A stretch of DNA of 64,000 nucleotides from Streptomyces diacarni (GTDB lineage Bacteria; Actinomycetota; Actinomycetes; Streptomycetales; Streptomycetaceae): contig NZ_QOIN01000043.1 in the NCBI RefSeq assembly GCF_003323715.1, positions 124,001-188,000 of the forward strand, read 5' to 3'. Every line of letters begins with the position of its first letter. Positions within the stretch are counted from its first letter, which is position 1. This document shows positions 53,361 through 62,194 of this stretch, piece by piece. Below the pieces are notes generated by a model. The model was not told the origin of the DNA. It worked only from the letters and a program-made list of their open reading frames with translations, and did not search any database. Position numbers and translations under genes: made by a program.

Positions 53361-53514
53361 GGCGAAGCTCCATGCCGCCATGGCGGGGAATGCCTCCGTC
53401 CGCTGCGTCTGGGAGGGCAGGCTGTCAGACCCTCCCTCTACATTCGTAAGCCACACCGACTTCGCGTGTTCACCGGTGCCCTCGGGCGACCGGAGCGGAC
53501 GAAAGGCATGGAAG

Positions 53515-54555
53515 ATGGCAGACAGCCCCCGCACAGCGGACGCTCCAGCGGACCGGCCGCTCGGCAGCGCCGAAGAACTGCTGGAGCAGGCGAAGCCGTA
53601 CCGCACCGAGCTGCTGGCACACTGCTACCGCATGCTGGGCTCGGTGCACGACGCCGAGGACCTGGTGCAGGACACCTACCTGCGCGCGTGGCGGGCAGGC
53701 GACCGCTTCGAGGGAAGGTCCTCGCTGCGCACGTGGCTCTACCGCATCGCCACCAACGCCTGCCTGACGGCGATCGAGCAGCGGGGACGCCGCCCGATGC
53801 CCTCCGGACTCGGTGCGCCCACCGACGATCCGGAACGTCCGGTGACCGAAGCGCCGGAAGTGCCCTGGCTGGAGCCGATCCCGGACGCGATGTTCACGGG
53901 TTCCTCGGGCCCCACGGACCCCGCCTCGGTCGTGGTGCACCGCTCTTCCATGCGGTTGGCGCTGGTGGCGGCTCTCCAGCATCTTCCGGCCAGGCAGCGT
54001 GCCGTCCTCCTGCTGCGGGACGTCCTCAAGTGGCGGGCCGCCGAGGTCGCCGAGCTGCTCGACACCACGACGGCGAGCGTGAACAGCGCGCTGCAGCGGG
54101 CCCGCGCCCACCTGGAGCAGGCCGCCCCCGTGGAGGAGGAGCTGTCCGAGCCCACGGATCCGGCCTCGCGTGAACTTCTGGACCGCTACGCGGCGGCGTT
54201 CGAGCGCTCCGACGTGACCGCCATCGTCGATCTGTTCAAGGAAGACGCCGTCTGGGAGATGCCTCCCTTCGCGCAGTGGTTCCGTGGCCGGGAGAACGTC
54301 GTCCGGCTCATCGGCGCCCAGTGCCCGATCCCCCGCGACGCGGGCCTCATGCTGCCGACCACGGCGAACGGCCAGCCCGCCTTCGGCCTCTACAGCCTGC
54401 ACGAGGACGGCAACTACCGGCCGTTCCACCTCCAGGTGCTCACCCTGCGGGACGGGCAGGTCGCCCATGTGGGGGCGTTCTTCGGCGACGGACTCTTCCC
54501 GCTCTTCGGTCTGCCGGAAACCGTGACCGCGCAGGAGGCCGCCGCCCGGCGCTGA
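53515..54555 (+). CDS. ECF sigma factor with C-terminal SnoaL-like domain
   Basis: 346 aa. Sigma region 2 (ELLAHCYRMLGSVHDAEDLVQDTYLRAWRA, near residue 30) and region 4 (ALQHLPARQRAVLLLRDVLKWRAAEVAELLDTTTASVNSALQRAR, near 155) are intact. The last ~120 residues form a SnoaL/NTF2-like domain (RYAAAFERSDVTAIVDLFKEDAVWEMPP, GLPETVT). Sigma factors of this SigG/SigX5-like type carry their own regulatory domain, and no anti-sigma gene is adjacent. The ATG at 53515 has AAAGG upstream; a longer frame begins in non-coding sequence. Confidence 0.87.
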   Translation: MADSPRTADAPADRPLGSAEELLEQAKPYRTELLAHCYRMLGSVHDAEDLVQDTYLRAWRAGDRFEGRSSLRTWLYRIATNACLTAIEQRGRRPMPSGLGAPTDDPERPVTEAPEVPWLEPIPDAMFTGSSGPTDPASVVVHRSSMRLALVAALQHLPARQRAVLLLRDVLKWRAAEVAELLDTTTASVNSALQRARAHLEQAAPVEEELSEPTDPASRELLDRYAAAFERSDVTAIVDLFKEDAVWEMPPFAQWFRGRENVVRLIGAQCPIPRDAGLMLPTTANGQPAFGLYSLHEDGNYRPFHLQVLTLRDGQVAHVGAFFGDGLFPLFGLPETVTAQEAAARR

Positions 54556-54557
54556 GG

Positions 54558-54615
54558 CGCCGGGCGGTGCCGCCCGTACCGAACCGTCCGAGTCGAGAAC
54601 GGGCGGCGCCCGGCG
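54558..54615. terminator. Long GC hairpin after the sigma factor gene
   Basis: CGCCGGGCG and CCGCCCG (54558-54576, with a 3-base interruption) pair with 54600-54615. This gives a 16-bp stem with one bulge, two bases past the sigma factor stop. The left arm can also fold on itself. It is a strong terminator candidate. Confidence 0.7.
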
Positions 54616-54761
54616 TGACCGAAAACGGACGACTCCCGGCGAGGCAGGGGCTCCTCAGCTCCGAAAGAGCGGCTCGTGCGCCCGGACGAGTGGCTCCTCG
54701 ATCCCGGGCGCGCGGCTCTCCGCCGGATGGTGCGGCGCTGCGTCAAGGAGGAAGGCGGGTG

Positions 54762-55928
54762 TCAGACGCCCAGCAGGTGGTCCATCGCGAGTTGGTCGAG
54801 GTGCTCGAAGGCCATGCCGCGGTCTGCCGCCGCGGTCACGTCGAAGTCCTCGAAGGCGGTACGGTCGGCCAGCAGCGCACCGGCCGTCTCGCCCGGTTCG
54901 AGCGTGGGCCGGGACAGCTCGTCCAGCCTGGACTGGCGCAACGCCTCCTGCACCGCGGGGTCGGCACGGAACGCCGCGGCACGCTCGCGCAGGATGAGGT
55001 AGTTGCGCATGCAACCGGCGGCCGAGGCCCACACTCCGGCGGTGTCCTCGGTGCGCGGCGGCTTGAAGTCGAAATGCCGCGGTCCTTCGTACCCGCCGCG
55101 CTCCAGCAGGTCCACGAGCCAGAAGGCGGCACGCAGATCGCCCGCTCCGAAACGCAGGTCCTGGTCGTACTTGATGCCTGACTGGCCGTTGAGGTCGAGG
55201 TGGAAGAGCTTGCCCGCCCACATGGCCTGCGCGATGGCGTGCGGGTAGTTGAGCCCGGCCATCTGTTCGTGTCCGACCTCGGGGTTGACGCCGAAGAGCT
55301 CGGGGCGGTCCAGCCGTTCGAGGAAGGCGAGGGCGTGGCCGACCGTGGGCAGCAGGATGTCACCGCGCGGCTCGTTGGGTTTCGGTTCGATCGCGAAGCG
55401 GAGGCCGTAGCCCTGTTCGGTGACGTACTGGGCCAGCAGGTCGAAGGCTTCCTTCATCCGGTCGAGAGCGGCCCTGATGTCCTTGGCGGCTCCCGACTCG
55501 GCGCCCTCCCTGCCGCCCCAGGCGACGTAGGTGCTCGCGCCGAGCTCCGCCGCCAGGTCGATGTTCCGCATGGTCTTACGCAGGGCGTAGCGCCGCACAT
55601 CGCGGTCGTTCGCGGTGAAGGCACCGTCCTTGAAGACCGGGTGGGTGAACAGGTTGGTCGTCGCCATGGGCACGGTCATGCCCGTCGTGTCGAGTGCCTG
55701 CCGGAACCGCTTGATGTGCGCGGCGCGTTCGGCCTGGGTCGCCTCGAAGGGGATGAGATCGTCGTCGTGGAAGGTCACGCCGTAGGCGCCGAGTTCGGCG
55801 AGGCGGTTCACCGCCTCGGCGGGGTCGAGCGGCGCGCGGGTGGCATCGCCGAACGGGTCGCGTCCCTGCCAGCCGACCGTCCACAGGCCGAAGCTGAACT
55901 TGTCCTCGGGTACGGGCTCGTAGCTCAT
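54762..55928 (-). CDS. xylA: Xylose isomerase
   Basis: 388 aa, the usual length of Streptomyces enzymes. Catalytic and metal residues are in place: VTFHDDDL (His/Asp pair), the metal-binding Glu in [21 protein letters not shown], and [19 protein letters not shown]. It converts D-xylose to D-xylulose (and glucose to fructose) with two Mg or Mn ions. GAGAGGA precedes the ATG at 55928. It is divergent from xylB across 203 bases that hold a likely XylR operator. Confidence 0.97.
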   Translation of the reverse strand: MSYEPVPEDKFSFGLWTVGWQGRDPFGDATRAPLDPAEAVNRLAELGAYGVTFHDDDLIPFEATQAERAAHIKRFRQALDTTGMTVPMATTNLFTHPVFKDGAFTANDRDVRRYALRKTMRNIDLAAELGASTYVAWGGREGAESGAAKDIRAALDRMKEAFDLLAQYVTEQGYGLRFAIEPKPNEPRGDILLPTVGHALAFLERLDRPELFGVNPEVGHEQMAGLNYPHAIAQAMWAGKLFHLDLNGQSGIKYDQDLRFGAGDLRAAFWLVDLLERGGYEGPRHFDFKPPRTEDTAGVWASAAGCMRNYLILRERAAAFRADPAVQEALRQSRLDELSRPTLEPGETAGALLADRTAFEDFDVTAAADRGMAFEHLDQLAMDHLLGV

Positions 55929-56076
55929 CTGCTGTCCTCTCCCGCGCCTTGTCAGGCCCGTGTACACGTGTGTCCGTCCGCGGCACGCCCCGCCCGGCGG
56001 GAGCGGCGTTCCACGACGGCCGTAACGAGGGGGTGACGGGTCTGAGCAGTGCCGCGCACGGCTATTCGTCATGGCT

Positions 56077-56094
56077 GCTTACAAATTAGTATGC
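56077..56094. promoter_or_regulatory. Xyl operator overlapping the xylB -10
   Basis: GCTTACAAATTAGTATGC is an 18-bp palindrome with one mismatched pair, in an AT-rich patch midway between xylA and xylB. The right half contains TAGTAT (56087-56092), a good -10 about 40 bases before the xylB ATG. A ROK repressor bound here would block xylB and probably xylA too. Confidence 0.6.
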
Positions 56095-56131
56095 GCACAG
56101 CACCGGCAGCGAGGGAAGGGATCAGCAGCCC

Positions 56132-57574
56132 ATGACCGCACCGGAAGGGCCGCTCGTCATCGGGGTCGACAGTTCGACCCAGTCCACCAAGGTCCTCGTG
56201 GTGGACGCCGCCACCGGCGAGGTCCTCGCCCGGGGCCAGGCGCCGCACACGGTCTCTCCCGGCGACCGCCGGGAATCGGACCCCGAGGAATGGTGGCAGG
56301 CACTGAGCACCGCGGTGGCGCGGTGCGGAAAGATCGCAGGGGAGGCCGCCGCCGTCTCGGTCGCGGGACAGCAGCACGGCCTGGTGACGCTGGACGCCGA
56401 CGGACGCCCGGTACGCCCTGCCCTGCTGTGGAACGACGTGCGCTCCGCGCCGCAGCGCGACCGTCTGCTGGCGGACCTCGGGGGCCCGCAGGCATGGGCC
56501 CGGCGGGTCGGCAGCGTACCGGCCCCGGCCTTCACCGTCACCAAGTGGGCCTGGCTGCGCGAGAACGAACCGGAGGCCGCGCGGGAGACAGCGGCCGTAC
56601 GCCTGCCGCACGACTTCCTCACCGAACGGCTGACGGGTCAGGCGGGTACGGACCGGGGCGACGCGTCAGGCACCGGCTGGTGGTCCTCACACACCGGGTC
56701 GTACGACGAGGAGATCTTGAGCCTGGCCGCGCTGGACCCCGCTCTTCTGCCGCCCGTTCACCGAGCGGGCGAGGCCGCGGGCACGGTGGCCAAGACGGAC
56801 GGCGGTTTCCTGACCCCCGGCACCCTGGTGGCCACAGGGACCGGCGACAACATGGCCGCCGCACTCGGCCTCGGGCTGCTGCCCGGACAGCCGGTGCTCA
56901 GCCTGGGCACCTCGGGCACCGTCTACGCCGTGTCCGACCGCAGCCCCGCCGACCCCAGCGGCACTGTGGCCGGCTTCGCCGACGCGGGAAGCGGCTGGCT
57001 GCCACTGGCCTGCACCCTCAACTGCACCCTGGCCGTCGACCGGCTGGCCGCGCTGCTCTCCCGCGACCGCGAGGACGTCGAAGCGGGGGGCCGCGTCACC
57101 GCCCTGCCCTTCCTCGACGGCGAGCGCACGCCCGACCTGCCGTACGCCACCGGGCTGCTGACCGGCCTCCAGCAGGCCACCACCGGCGGCCAGGTGCTCC
57201 AGGCCGCCTACGACGGCGCGGTCTTCGCTCTGCTGCGCGCTCTCGATCTCGTGCTGGGCCAGGCGGGGGACGACGCGAGTGAGGCTCCGCTGCTGCTGAT
57301 CGGCGGTGGCGCCAAAGGCGTCGCCTGGCGCGAGACGGTACGGCGGCTGTCCGGTCGAGCGGTGCAGGTGCCCCGGGCGGAGGAGTTGGTGGCACTGGGC
57401 GCGGCGGCGCAGGCCGCGGGGTTGCTGTTGGGAGAGGATCCGGCCGCGGTCGCCCGCCGCTGGAAGACCGCCGACGGCCCCGCCTACGAGCCGGTCGAGC
57501 GGGACGAGGCCGCGCTCACCCGCCTGTCCGCCACCCTCGAAGGCGCCAGGACACTGCTGGACATGCGGCACTGA
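56132..57574 (+). CDS. xylB: Xylulokinase
   Basis: 480 aa, FGGY-family kinase. The N-terminal GVDSSTQSTKVLVVD phosphate-binding loop, SVAGQQHGLV, and the catalytic region VATGTGDNMAAALG are present. It phosphorylates D-xylulose to xylulose 5-phosphate for the pentose phosphate pathway. xylR follows after 104 bases on the same strand. Confidence 0.96.
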   Translation: MTAPEGPLVIGVDSSTQSTKVLVVDAATGEVLARGQAPHTVSPGDRRESDPEEWWQALSTAVARCGKIAGEAAAVSVAGQQHGLVTLDADGRPVRPALLWNDVRSAPQRDRLLADLGGPQAWARRVGSVPAPAFTVTKWAWLRENEPEAARETAAVRLPHDFLTERLTGQAGTDRGDASGTGWWSSHTGSYDEEILSLAALDPALLPPVHRAGEAAGTVAKTDGGFLTPGTLVATGTGDNMAAALGLGLLPGQPVLSLGTSGTVYAVSDRSPADPSGTVAGFADAGSGWLPLACTLNCTLAVDRLAALLSRDREDVEAGGRVTALPFLDGERTPDLPYATGLLTGLQQATTGGQVLQAAYDGAVFALLRALDLVLGQAGDDASEAPLLLIGGGAKGVAWRETVRRLSGRAVQVPRAEELVALGAAAQAAGLLLGEDPAAVARRWKTADGPAYEPVERDEAALTRLSATLEGARTLLDMRH

Positions 57575-57678
57575 AATCGACCGCCCGCACCGATCGGGCC
57601 GCCCGCACCGACCGTACTCACTGCGACGACGGCAACAGGAGACCAAGACCTGTCGGCCGGAAGGAGTCCTCGGCCCCT

Positions 57679-58992
57679 ATGCCAGGTCATGGCGCCAGTC
57701 CGCAGCGGGAGATGCGCCGGCGCAACCTGTCACGTGTGCTGCACGCGGTGGCCGAGCAGGGGCCGTGCTCGCGCGCGGCCGTGGCGGCGCGGCTGGGACT
57801 CACCCGCACGGCGGTCTCCACGCTCGTCGAGGAGTTGCTGCGCGGCGGTCTGCTGACCGAACAGGGGACCACCCCGCCCGGCGGGGCGGGCGGAGGCCCG
57901 GGACGCCCCGGCACAGCCCTCGTCCTGACCGACGCAGGCCCGTGCGGGCTGGGTGCGGAGATCGGTGTCGACCACCTCGCCGTCTGCGCGGTCGATCCAC
58001 GCGGGCAGGTGCGCGCCCGCGCACGTCTGGAGTCCGACGGCCGGGACAGCGATCCAGGGGTGATCCTCACCCGTCTGCGCACGTTGGTGGACGAGGTGGC
58101 CCACCAGGCCCGCGCATTGGAGCTCCGTCCCGTCCGCCTGGCGGTGGCCGTCCCCGGGCTGGTCGCACGCGGGACGACCACCGTGGTGCGCGCGCCGAAC
58201 CTCGGCTGGTACGACACCGACATCGCGGGCGCCCTCGCCGGCGCCGGAACAGGGGATCGCCCCAGCGCGGGAGCGGAGGCTCACCGCACCGCAGGGGGGA
58301 AGGATTACCGCACCGTAGGAGCTCGAAAAGGCCTGACCGCTGGAGCTCTCTCCGCGGACGCGCTGCCTCTCCTCGTGGACAACGAGGCCAACCTCGGCGC
58401 CCTCGCCGAGCTCTGGCTGGACAGTGGCCGCGTCCCCCGCGACTTCGTGCACGTCTCGGCCGAGGTCGGCATCGGGGCGGCTGTCGTTCTCTCAGGCGAT
58501 CTCCTGCGTGGTACACGAGGCTTCGCCGGGGAGCTGGGACATGTTCCCGTCCGTCCGGACGGACCGCGCTGTGTCTGCGGCGGCAGGGGCTGCCTGGAGC
58601 AGTACGCGGGAGAGATCGCGCTACTGCGCGCGGCGGGCCTGCGTGCCGACGGCCCTCGCGACGCGGCTTTCACGGCTCTGGCGGAGCGGGCGGCAACGGG
58701 GGACACACGCACCCGTGACGCGCTGGAGGAGGCCGGGACGGCCCTGGGGATCGCGCTCGCCGGGACGGTCAATCTGCTCGACCCCCGTGCCGTGGTCCTG
58801 GGCGGTGCGCTGGCCCGGTTCGCGACCTGGCTCCTGCCCGCGCTGGAGCGGGAGTTGCGGGAGCGTACGGCGGCGCCCGGCGTTCCGCCCACGTTGGTGA
58901 TATCCGGGCTCGGCGCGGAGGGACCGCTCCTGGGAGCCGCGCATGCCGCCGTCCGCGTGGTGCTGGACGATCCGCTGTCCCACCTGGCGTGA
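57679..58992 (+). CDS. xylR: XylR, ROK-family xylose repressor
   Basis: 437 aa. The N-terminal helix-turn-helix (SRAAVAARLGLTRTAVSTLVEELLRGGLL, residues about 31-60) precedes a ROK sugar-kinase-like domain with the zinc motif CVCGGRGCLEQ and the DNEANLGALAE loop. ROK repressors of this type bind divergent xyl promoters and release on xylose. A Gly/Thr-rich insertion with repeated charged residues near 195-230 is longer than usual. It follows xylB and probably represses the xylA-xylB intergenic operator. Confidence 0.92.
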   Translation: MPGHGASPQREMRRRNLSRVLHAVAEQGPCSRAAVAARLGLTRTAVSTLVEELLRGGLLTEQGTTPPGGAGGGPGRPGTALVLTDAGPCGLGAEIGVDHLAVCAVDPRGQVRARARLESDGRDSDPGVILTRLRTLVDEVAHQARALELRPVRLAVAVPGLVARGTTTVVRAPNLGWYDTDIAGALAGAGTGDRPSAGAEAHRTAGGKDYRTVGARKGLTAGALSADALPLLVDNEANLGALAELWLDSGRVPRDFVHVSAEVGIGAAVVLSGDLLRGTRGFAGELGHVPVRPDGPRCVCGGRGCLEQYAGEIALLRAAGLRADGPRDAAFTALAERAATGDTRTRDALEEAGTALGIALAGTVNLLDPRAVVLGGALARFATWLLPALERELRERTAAPGVPPTLVISGLGAEGPLLGAAHAAVRVVLDDPLSHLA

Positions 58993-59013
58993 GTGCGGGG
59001 ATGTTGCCCGCAC
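58993..59013. terminator. Hairpin directly after xylR
   Basis: GTGCGGG and CCCGCAC with a 7-base loop start at the base after the xylR stop codon. A 7-bp GC stem ends the xyl unit plausibly. Confidence 0.55.
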
Positions 59014-59230
59014 GAAGAGCAGTCATGTGTCAGGGACGGTCGGCCGCTACTCGCCGCGTCCGCAACGCTCAGCTCGGGGCTCGCGGGTCGTCCAGAGGTC
59101 AGTCCAATGGCACAGTTGTGCGGCTCTTGGCAGCCTTCCCGGCGGCTGCCATCATCAACGCGCGTCAACTCCTCACGCACGTGCACCCATTGCTTCTCAC
59201 TCTCTCCTCTTCCCCCCACTGGGAGACACG

Positions 59231-59878
59231 ATGGACTCAGCACACCACCACACCTCCGCGTCGACCCGCCAGGCCTCCCGGCGCACGCTGCTGCGCGGCG
59301 GAACCGGCCTCGCCCTCGCCGCGGGCCTCACCGGCGCCTCGCTGCTGACCGGTGGCGCCGCGGCGGCACGCTCCAGAGAATCAGCCGGTGTCGACTATCC
59401 CGAAGCGGAGTGGATCCCCGCCTCCTCGTCCAACTACACGGTGGCCGACCGGCCGACGGAGTACCCGATCGAGTTCGTGGTCATCCACGTCACCCAGGAG
59501 TACTACGACGACGCGCTCGCCATCTTCCAGAACCCGGACAAGGCCGTCTCCCCGCACTACCTGGCCCGCTCAGCGGACGGCCATGTCGCCCAGGTCGTAC
59601 GGGAGAAGAACGTGGCCTGGCACGCGGGCAACTGGAACTACAACACCCGCAGCATCGGCATCGAACACGAGGGCTGGGTCGACGAGCCCGACACCTGGTT
59701 CACGGACGCCCTGTACGAGGCGTCGGCCGCGCTGACCGCCGACATCTGCCGTCGCCACGGCATCCCGGTGGACCGCCGGAACATCATCGGCCACAACGAG
59801 GTGCCGGGAGCGGACCACACCGACCCCGGGCCGTACTGGGACTGGGCGCGCTACATGGAGCTCGTCAAGGCGCAGTGA
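59231..59878 (+). CDS. Tat-exported N-acetylmuramoyl-L-alanine amidase
   Basis: 215 aa. A Tat signal (SRRTLLRGGTGLALAAG) precedes an Amidase_2 domain. FVVIHVTQEYYDDALAIFQNP, SPHYLARSADGHVAQVV, WHAGNWNYNTRSIGIEHEG and IGHNEVPGADHTDPGPYWDW hold the zinc His residues and the catalytic Glu. It cuts the bond between muramic acid and the stem peptide in peptidoglycan, outside the cell. GGGAG precedes the ATG. It lies 238 bases past xylR, and the context says nothing more about its role. Confidence 0.9.
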   Translation: MDSAHHHTSASTRQASRRTLLRGGTGLALAAGLTGASLLTGGAAAARSRESAGVDYPEAEWIPASSSNYTVADRPTEYPIEFVVIHVTQEYYDDALAIFQNPDKAVSPHYLARSADGHVAQVVREKNVAWHAGNWNYNTRSIGIEHEGWVDEPDTWFTDALYEASAALTADICRRHGIPVDRRNIIGHNEVPGADHTDPGPYWDWARYMELVKAQ

Positions 59879-60022
59879 CCGTCACCGGCCCCGGCCGGCC
59901 CCTCCCGTCCCGCTCCGGCGCACAGCTCTGGGTCGCCGGCCCGGGGCGGGTGGGCCGCCCGCGGTCACGGCACGCCGGGCAGTCCGCAACCTCGCGCCCA
60001 CGCACGTCAGTTCGGGCTCGCA

Positions 60023-60066
60023 GCACCCCTCGCGTGCGAGCGTTGCGGCACCCCTCACGTGCGAGC
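60023..60066. repeat. Direct repeat upstream of the Pro-rich exported protein
   Basis: A 19-base unit occurs at 60023-60041 and 60048-60066 with one difference, a 25-base period. The first copy also pairs with GCTCGCA at 60016-60022 (GCTCGCA...TGCGAGC). It could be a regulatory site or a decayed repeat. Confidence 0.55.
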
Positions 60067-60137
60067 ATTTCAGTCCATCGTGTGACTACTGACAAGAAGC
60101 CTTCTACGCGCCCCCTCACGCCCCCCATGCTCGGCGT

Positions 60138-61118
60138 GTGCAGCAACGGGACAGCGAGCGGGCCAACGGCCACACACGACGAAGGACACTGACGACGGCG
60201 TTCGTTGTCTGCGCCGCGCTCGGTACGGCAGGAGGGGCCTCGGCACTCGGTGCGTCCTCCCTCACGCCCCGACAAGCGGATGCCCCGAACGGTTCTTCCA
60301 TGGCCCCGGCGGCTGCCGTCTCACCCGCCGACACCGGCCCAGGCGGCGCGCCCGCGGTCTCACGGCACCCGTCAGCCTCACCGCATCCGTCGGCCTCACC
60401 GCATCCGCCGCCGGTCTCGGTGTCTCCGCCGACGACTCCGAGCACCTCCATCCCCCGGCCCAGCGCCTCGGCCGGGACCGCACAGTCGTTCGGCACCACG
60501 GCAGGTCCGCAGCCGGACGGCGGTTCCCAGCTCACCGTCCACACCGACGACTCGCAGGTGACCGCGACGACCGGGCGACCTCACGGCTGTCCAGGGTCCT
60601 CCCTGACCATCCAGACCGCGCAAGGCACCGTGCACCTGTCGACCGGACATCGGCCCTGCCACTCGGAACCGCCCACGCCGACACCCACACCGACGCCGAC
60701 ACCCACCCCGACGCCGCCTGAGCCGACACCGAGTTCCCCCGCACCCACTCCGCCGTCCTCGCCACCCGCCAGTCCGGCGCCCCCGGCCCAGAAACCTCCG
60801 TCTGCGGCTGCCTCCAGGTCGGCGGCGCCCGCCGCGCGCACACCGGCTCCGCCTCAGTCCCCCGAACGGCCCTCGCCGGCGCCCCCGGACGAACCCAGGC
60901 CCACCTCGCCCGAGCCGTCGCCATCGCGCAGCCTTGCCGCGGCCCCCCGCCACCTCTCCCCCGACCGGCAGCAGCCCGACGGCTCCATGTCGATGGTCAC
61001 CCGTACCTTGCTGGTCATCGCGCCGGCCGTGCTCGCGGCAGCTGCGCTGCGTCCTCGGACGAACAGCGCCCGACAGGCGGCTTCAGGGGCGTCCGGCGAC
61101 GCGACCAGCGGCGGTTGA
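60138..61118 (+). CDS. Pro/Ser/Thr-rich exported protein
   Basis: 326 aa from a GTG with no clear ribosome site. A signal peptide (RRRTLTTAFVVCAALGTAGGASA) is followed by long Pro/Ser/Thr-rich stretches, including a PT dipeptide run near residue 180. A small folded patch near 125-170 (LTVHTDDSQVTATTG, LTIQTAQGTVHLSTG) has two Cys. A C-terminal hydrophobic helix (TRTLLVIAPAVLAAAAL) would anchor it in the membrane. It looks like a surface stalk protein; function unknown. The start is not secure. Confidence 0.55.
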   Translation: MQQRDSERANGHTRRRTLTTAFVVCAALGTAGGASALGASSLTPRQADAPNGSSMAPAAAVSPADTGPGGAPAVSRHPSASPHPSASPHPPPVSVSPPTTPSTSIPRPSASAGTAQSFGTTAGPQPDGGSQLTVHTDDSQVTATTGRPHGCPGSSLTIQTAQGTVHLSTGHRPCHSEPPTPTPTPTPTPTPTPPEPTPSSPAPTPPSSPPASPAPPAQKPPSAAASRSAAPAARTPAPPQSPERPSPAPPDEPRPTSPEPSPSRSLAAAPRHLSPDRQQPDGSMSMVTRTLLVIAPAVLAAAALRPRTNSARQAASGASGDATSGG

Positions 61119-61259
61119 TCCCTCCCCCTCCGCCCCTCGGTCCGCGCGCAGGCGCCGACGCACACGTTCCGGAGCACACCGCCGCACCCGCTTCCGAGTC
61201 CACTGCCACAAGCTCCACCCCCCACCCACATACGTCTCTCCGCACACCTGGAGGCCCTG

Positions 61260-62024
61260 TTGTCCGACTGGCTCGTTCTGGTTCTCGGCCTGCTCGCCGC
61301 ATGTCTGGTGGTCGCCGCGGTCGTCCTCAGCAGACGCCGGCGCCCCAGCGGCGACCAGGACCCGACCGAGACGCCGGACGTCATCGAATACATGACCATG
61401 ATGATCGGCGTCGTCTACGCGATCGTGCTGGGTCTGGCCATCGCGGGTGTCTGGGAGGAACGCAACGCGGCCGAGGCGACCGTCACACAGGAGGCGCAGG
61501 CGCTGCACGAGGTCCACGAGCGGGTCAGCACGTACCCGACGGCCGAACGGGAACGTGTACGGGAAGACGTCGAGTCCTACGTGCGCTACGCCGTGAAGAC
61601 CGAGTGGTCGCACATGGTCGAGCACGGCGAACTCACCGACCGGGGCGACCGGATGCTCGGCCGGCTGCGCGCGGACGTCACCGACTACGAACCGAAGACC
61701 ATGCAGCAGGCCCAGTCGTACCAGGCTGTCGTCGATCAGGTCGCCGAGGCGGACACCGCGCGGAACGCCCGGGCGGACAGTGCCGAGCCGACGATGCCCG
61801 GGGTCGTGTGGATCGGTCTGTACGCCGGCGCCATCGTCTCCGTGGGCATGCTCTTCGCCCTCCAGATCCAGCGTTCCGGCAGGGAACTGGTACTGGCCGG
61901 CATCTTCAGCGCTCTGATCGCCTTCCTGCTCTTCCTGGTCTGGCACTTCGACGCACCGTTCGCCCGAGGGCTGGAGGAACCCACTCAAGCGTTCACCTCG
62001 CTCTTCCCGCACGCGACCGGATGA
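61260..62024 (+). CDS. DUF4239 (bestrophin-like) membrane protein
   Basis: 254 aa from a TTG with GGAGG five bases upstream. Helices: WLVLVLGLLAACLVVAAVVL near the N-terminus, MIGVVYAIVLGLAIAGVW near residue 45, then two near the C-terminus (GLYAGAIVSVGMLFAL, LVLAGIFSALIAFLLFLVWHF). The middle part is a long charged soluble region. This is the DUF4239 layout. The related bestrophins are anion channels, but a channel role here is unproven. Confidence 0.75.
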   Translation: MSDWLVLVLGLLAACLVVAAVVLSRRRRPSGDQDPTETPDVIEYMTMMIGVVYAIVLGLAIAGVWEERNAAEATVTQEAQALHEVHERVSTYPTAERERVREDVESYVRYAVKTEWSHMVEHGELTDRGDRMLGRLRADVTDYEPKTMQQAQSYQAVVDQVAEADTARNARADSAEPTMPGVVWIGLYAGAIVSVGMLFALQIQRSGRELVLAGIFSALIAFLLFLVWHFDAPFARGLEEPTQAFTSLFPHATG

Positions 62025-62194
62025 CGGGACGGGCCGGCGCGCGTGCGCCGGCCCACCGCTCCCCCACCCGTCGGCACTCCATCGGCGCCCCTTCGCAACC
62101 CCGTCGGCCGGACCGGACCCGGGCAGGCCGCGCGGCCGTGGGCGGGTGAGATGCTGGCCCTACTCAGAGGCGAGCGATCACGAAGGAGTCCCGG

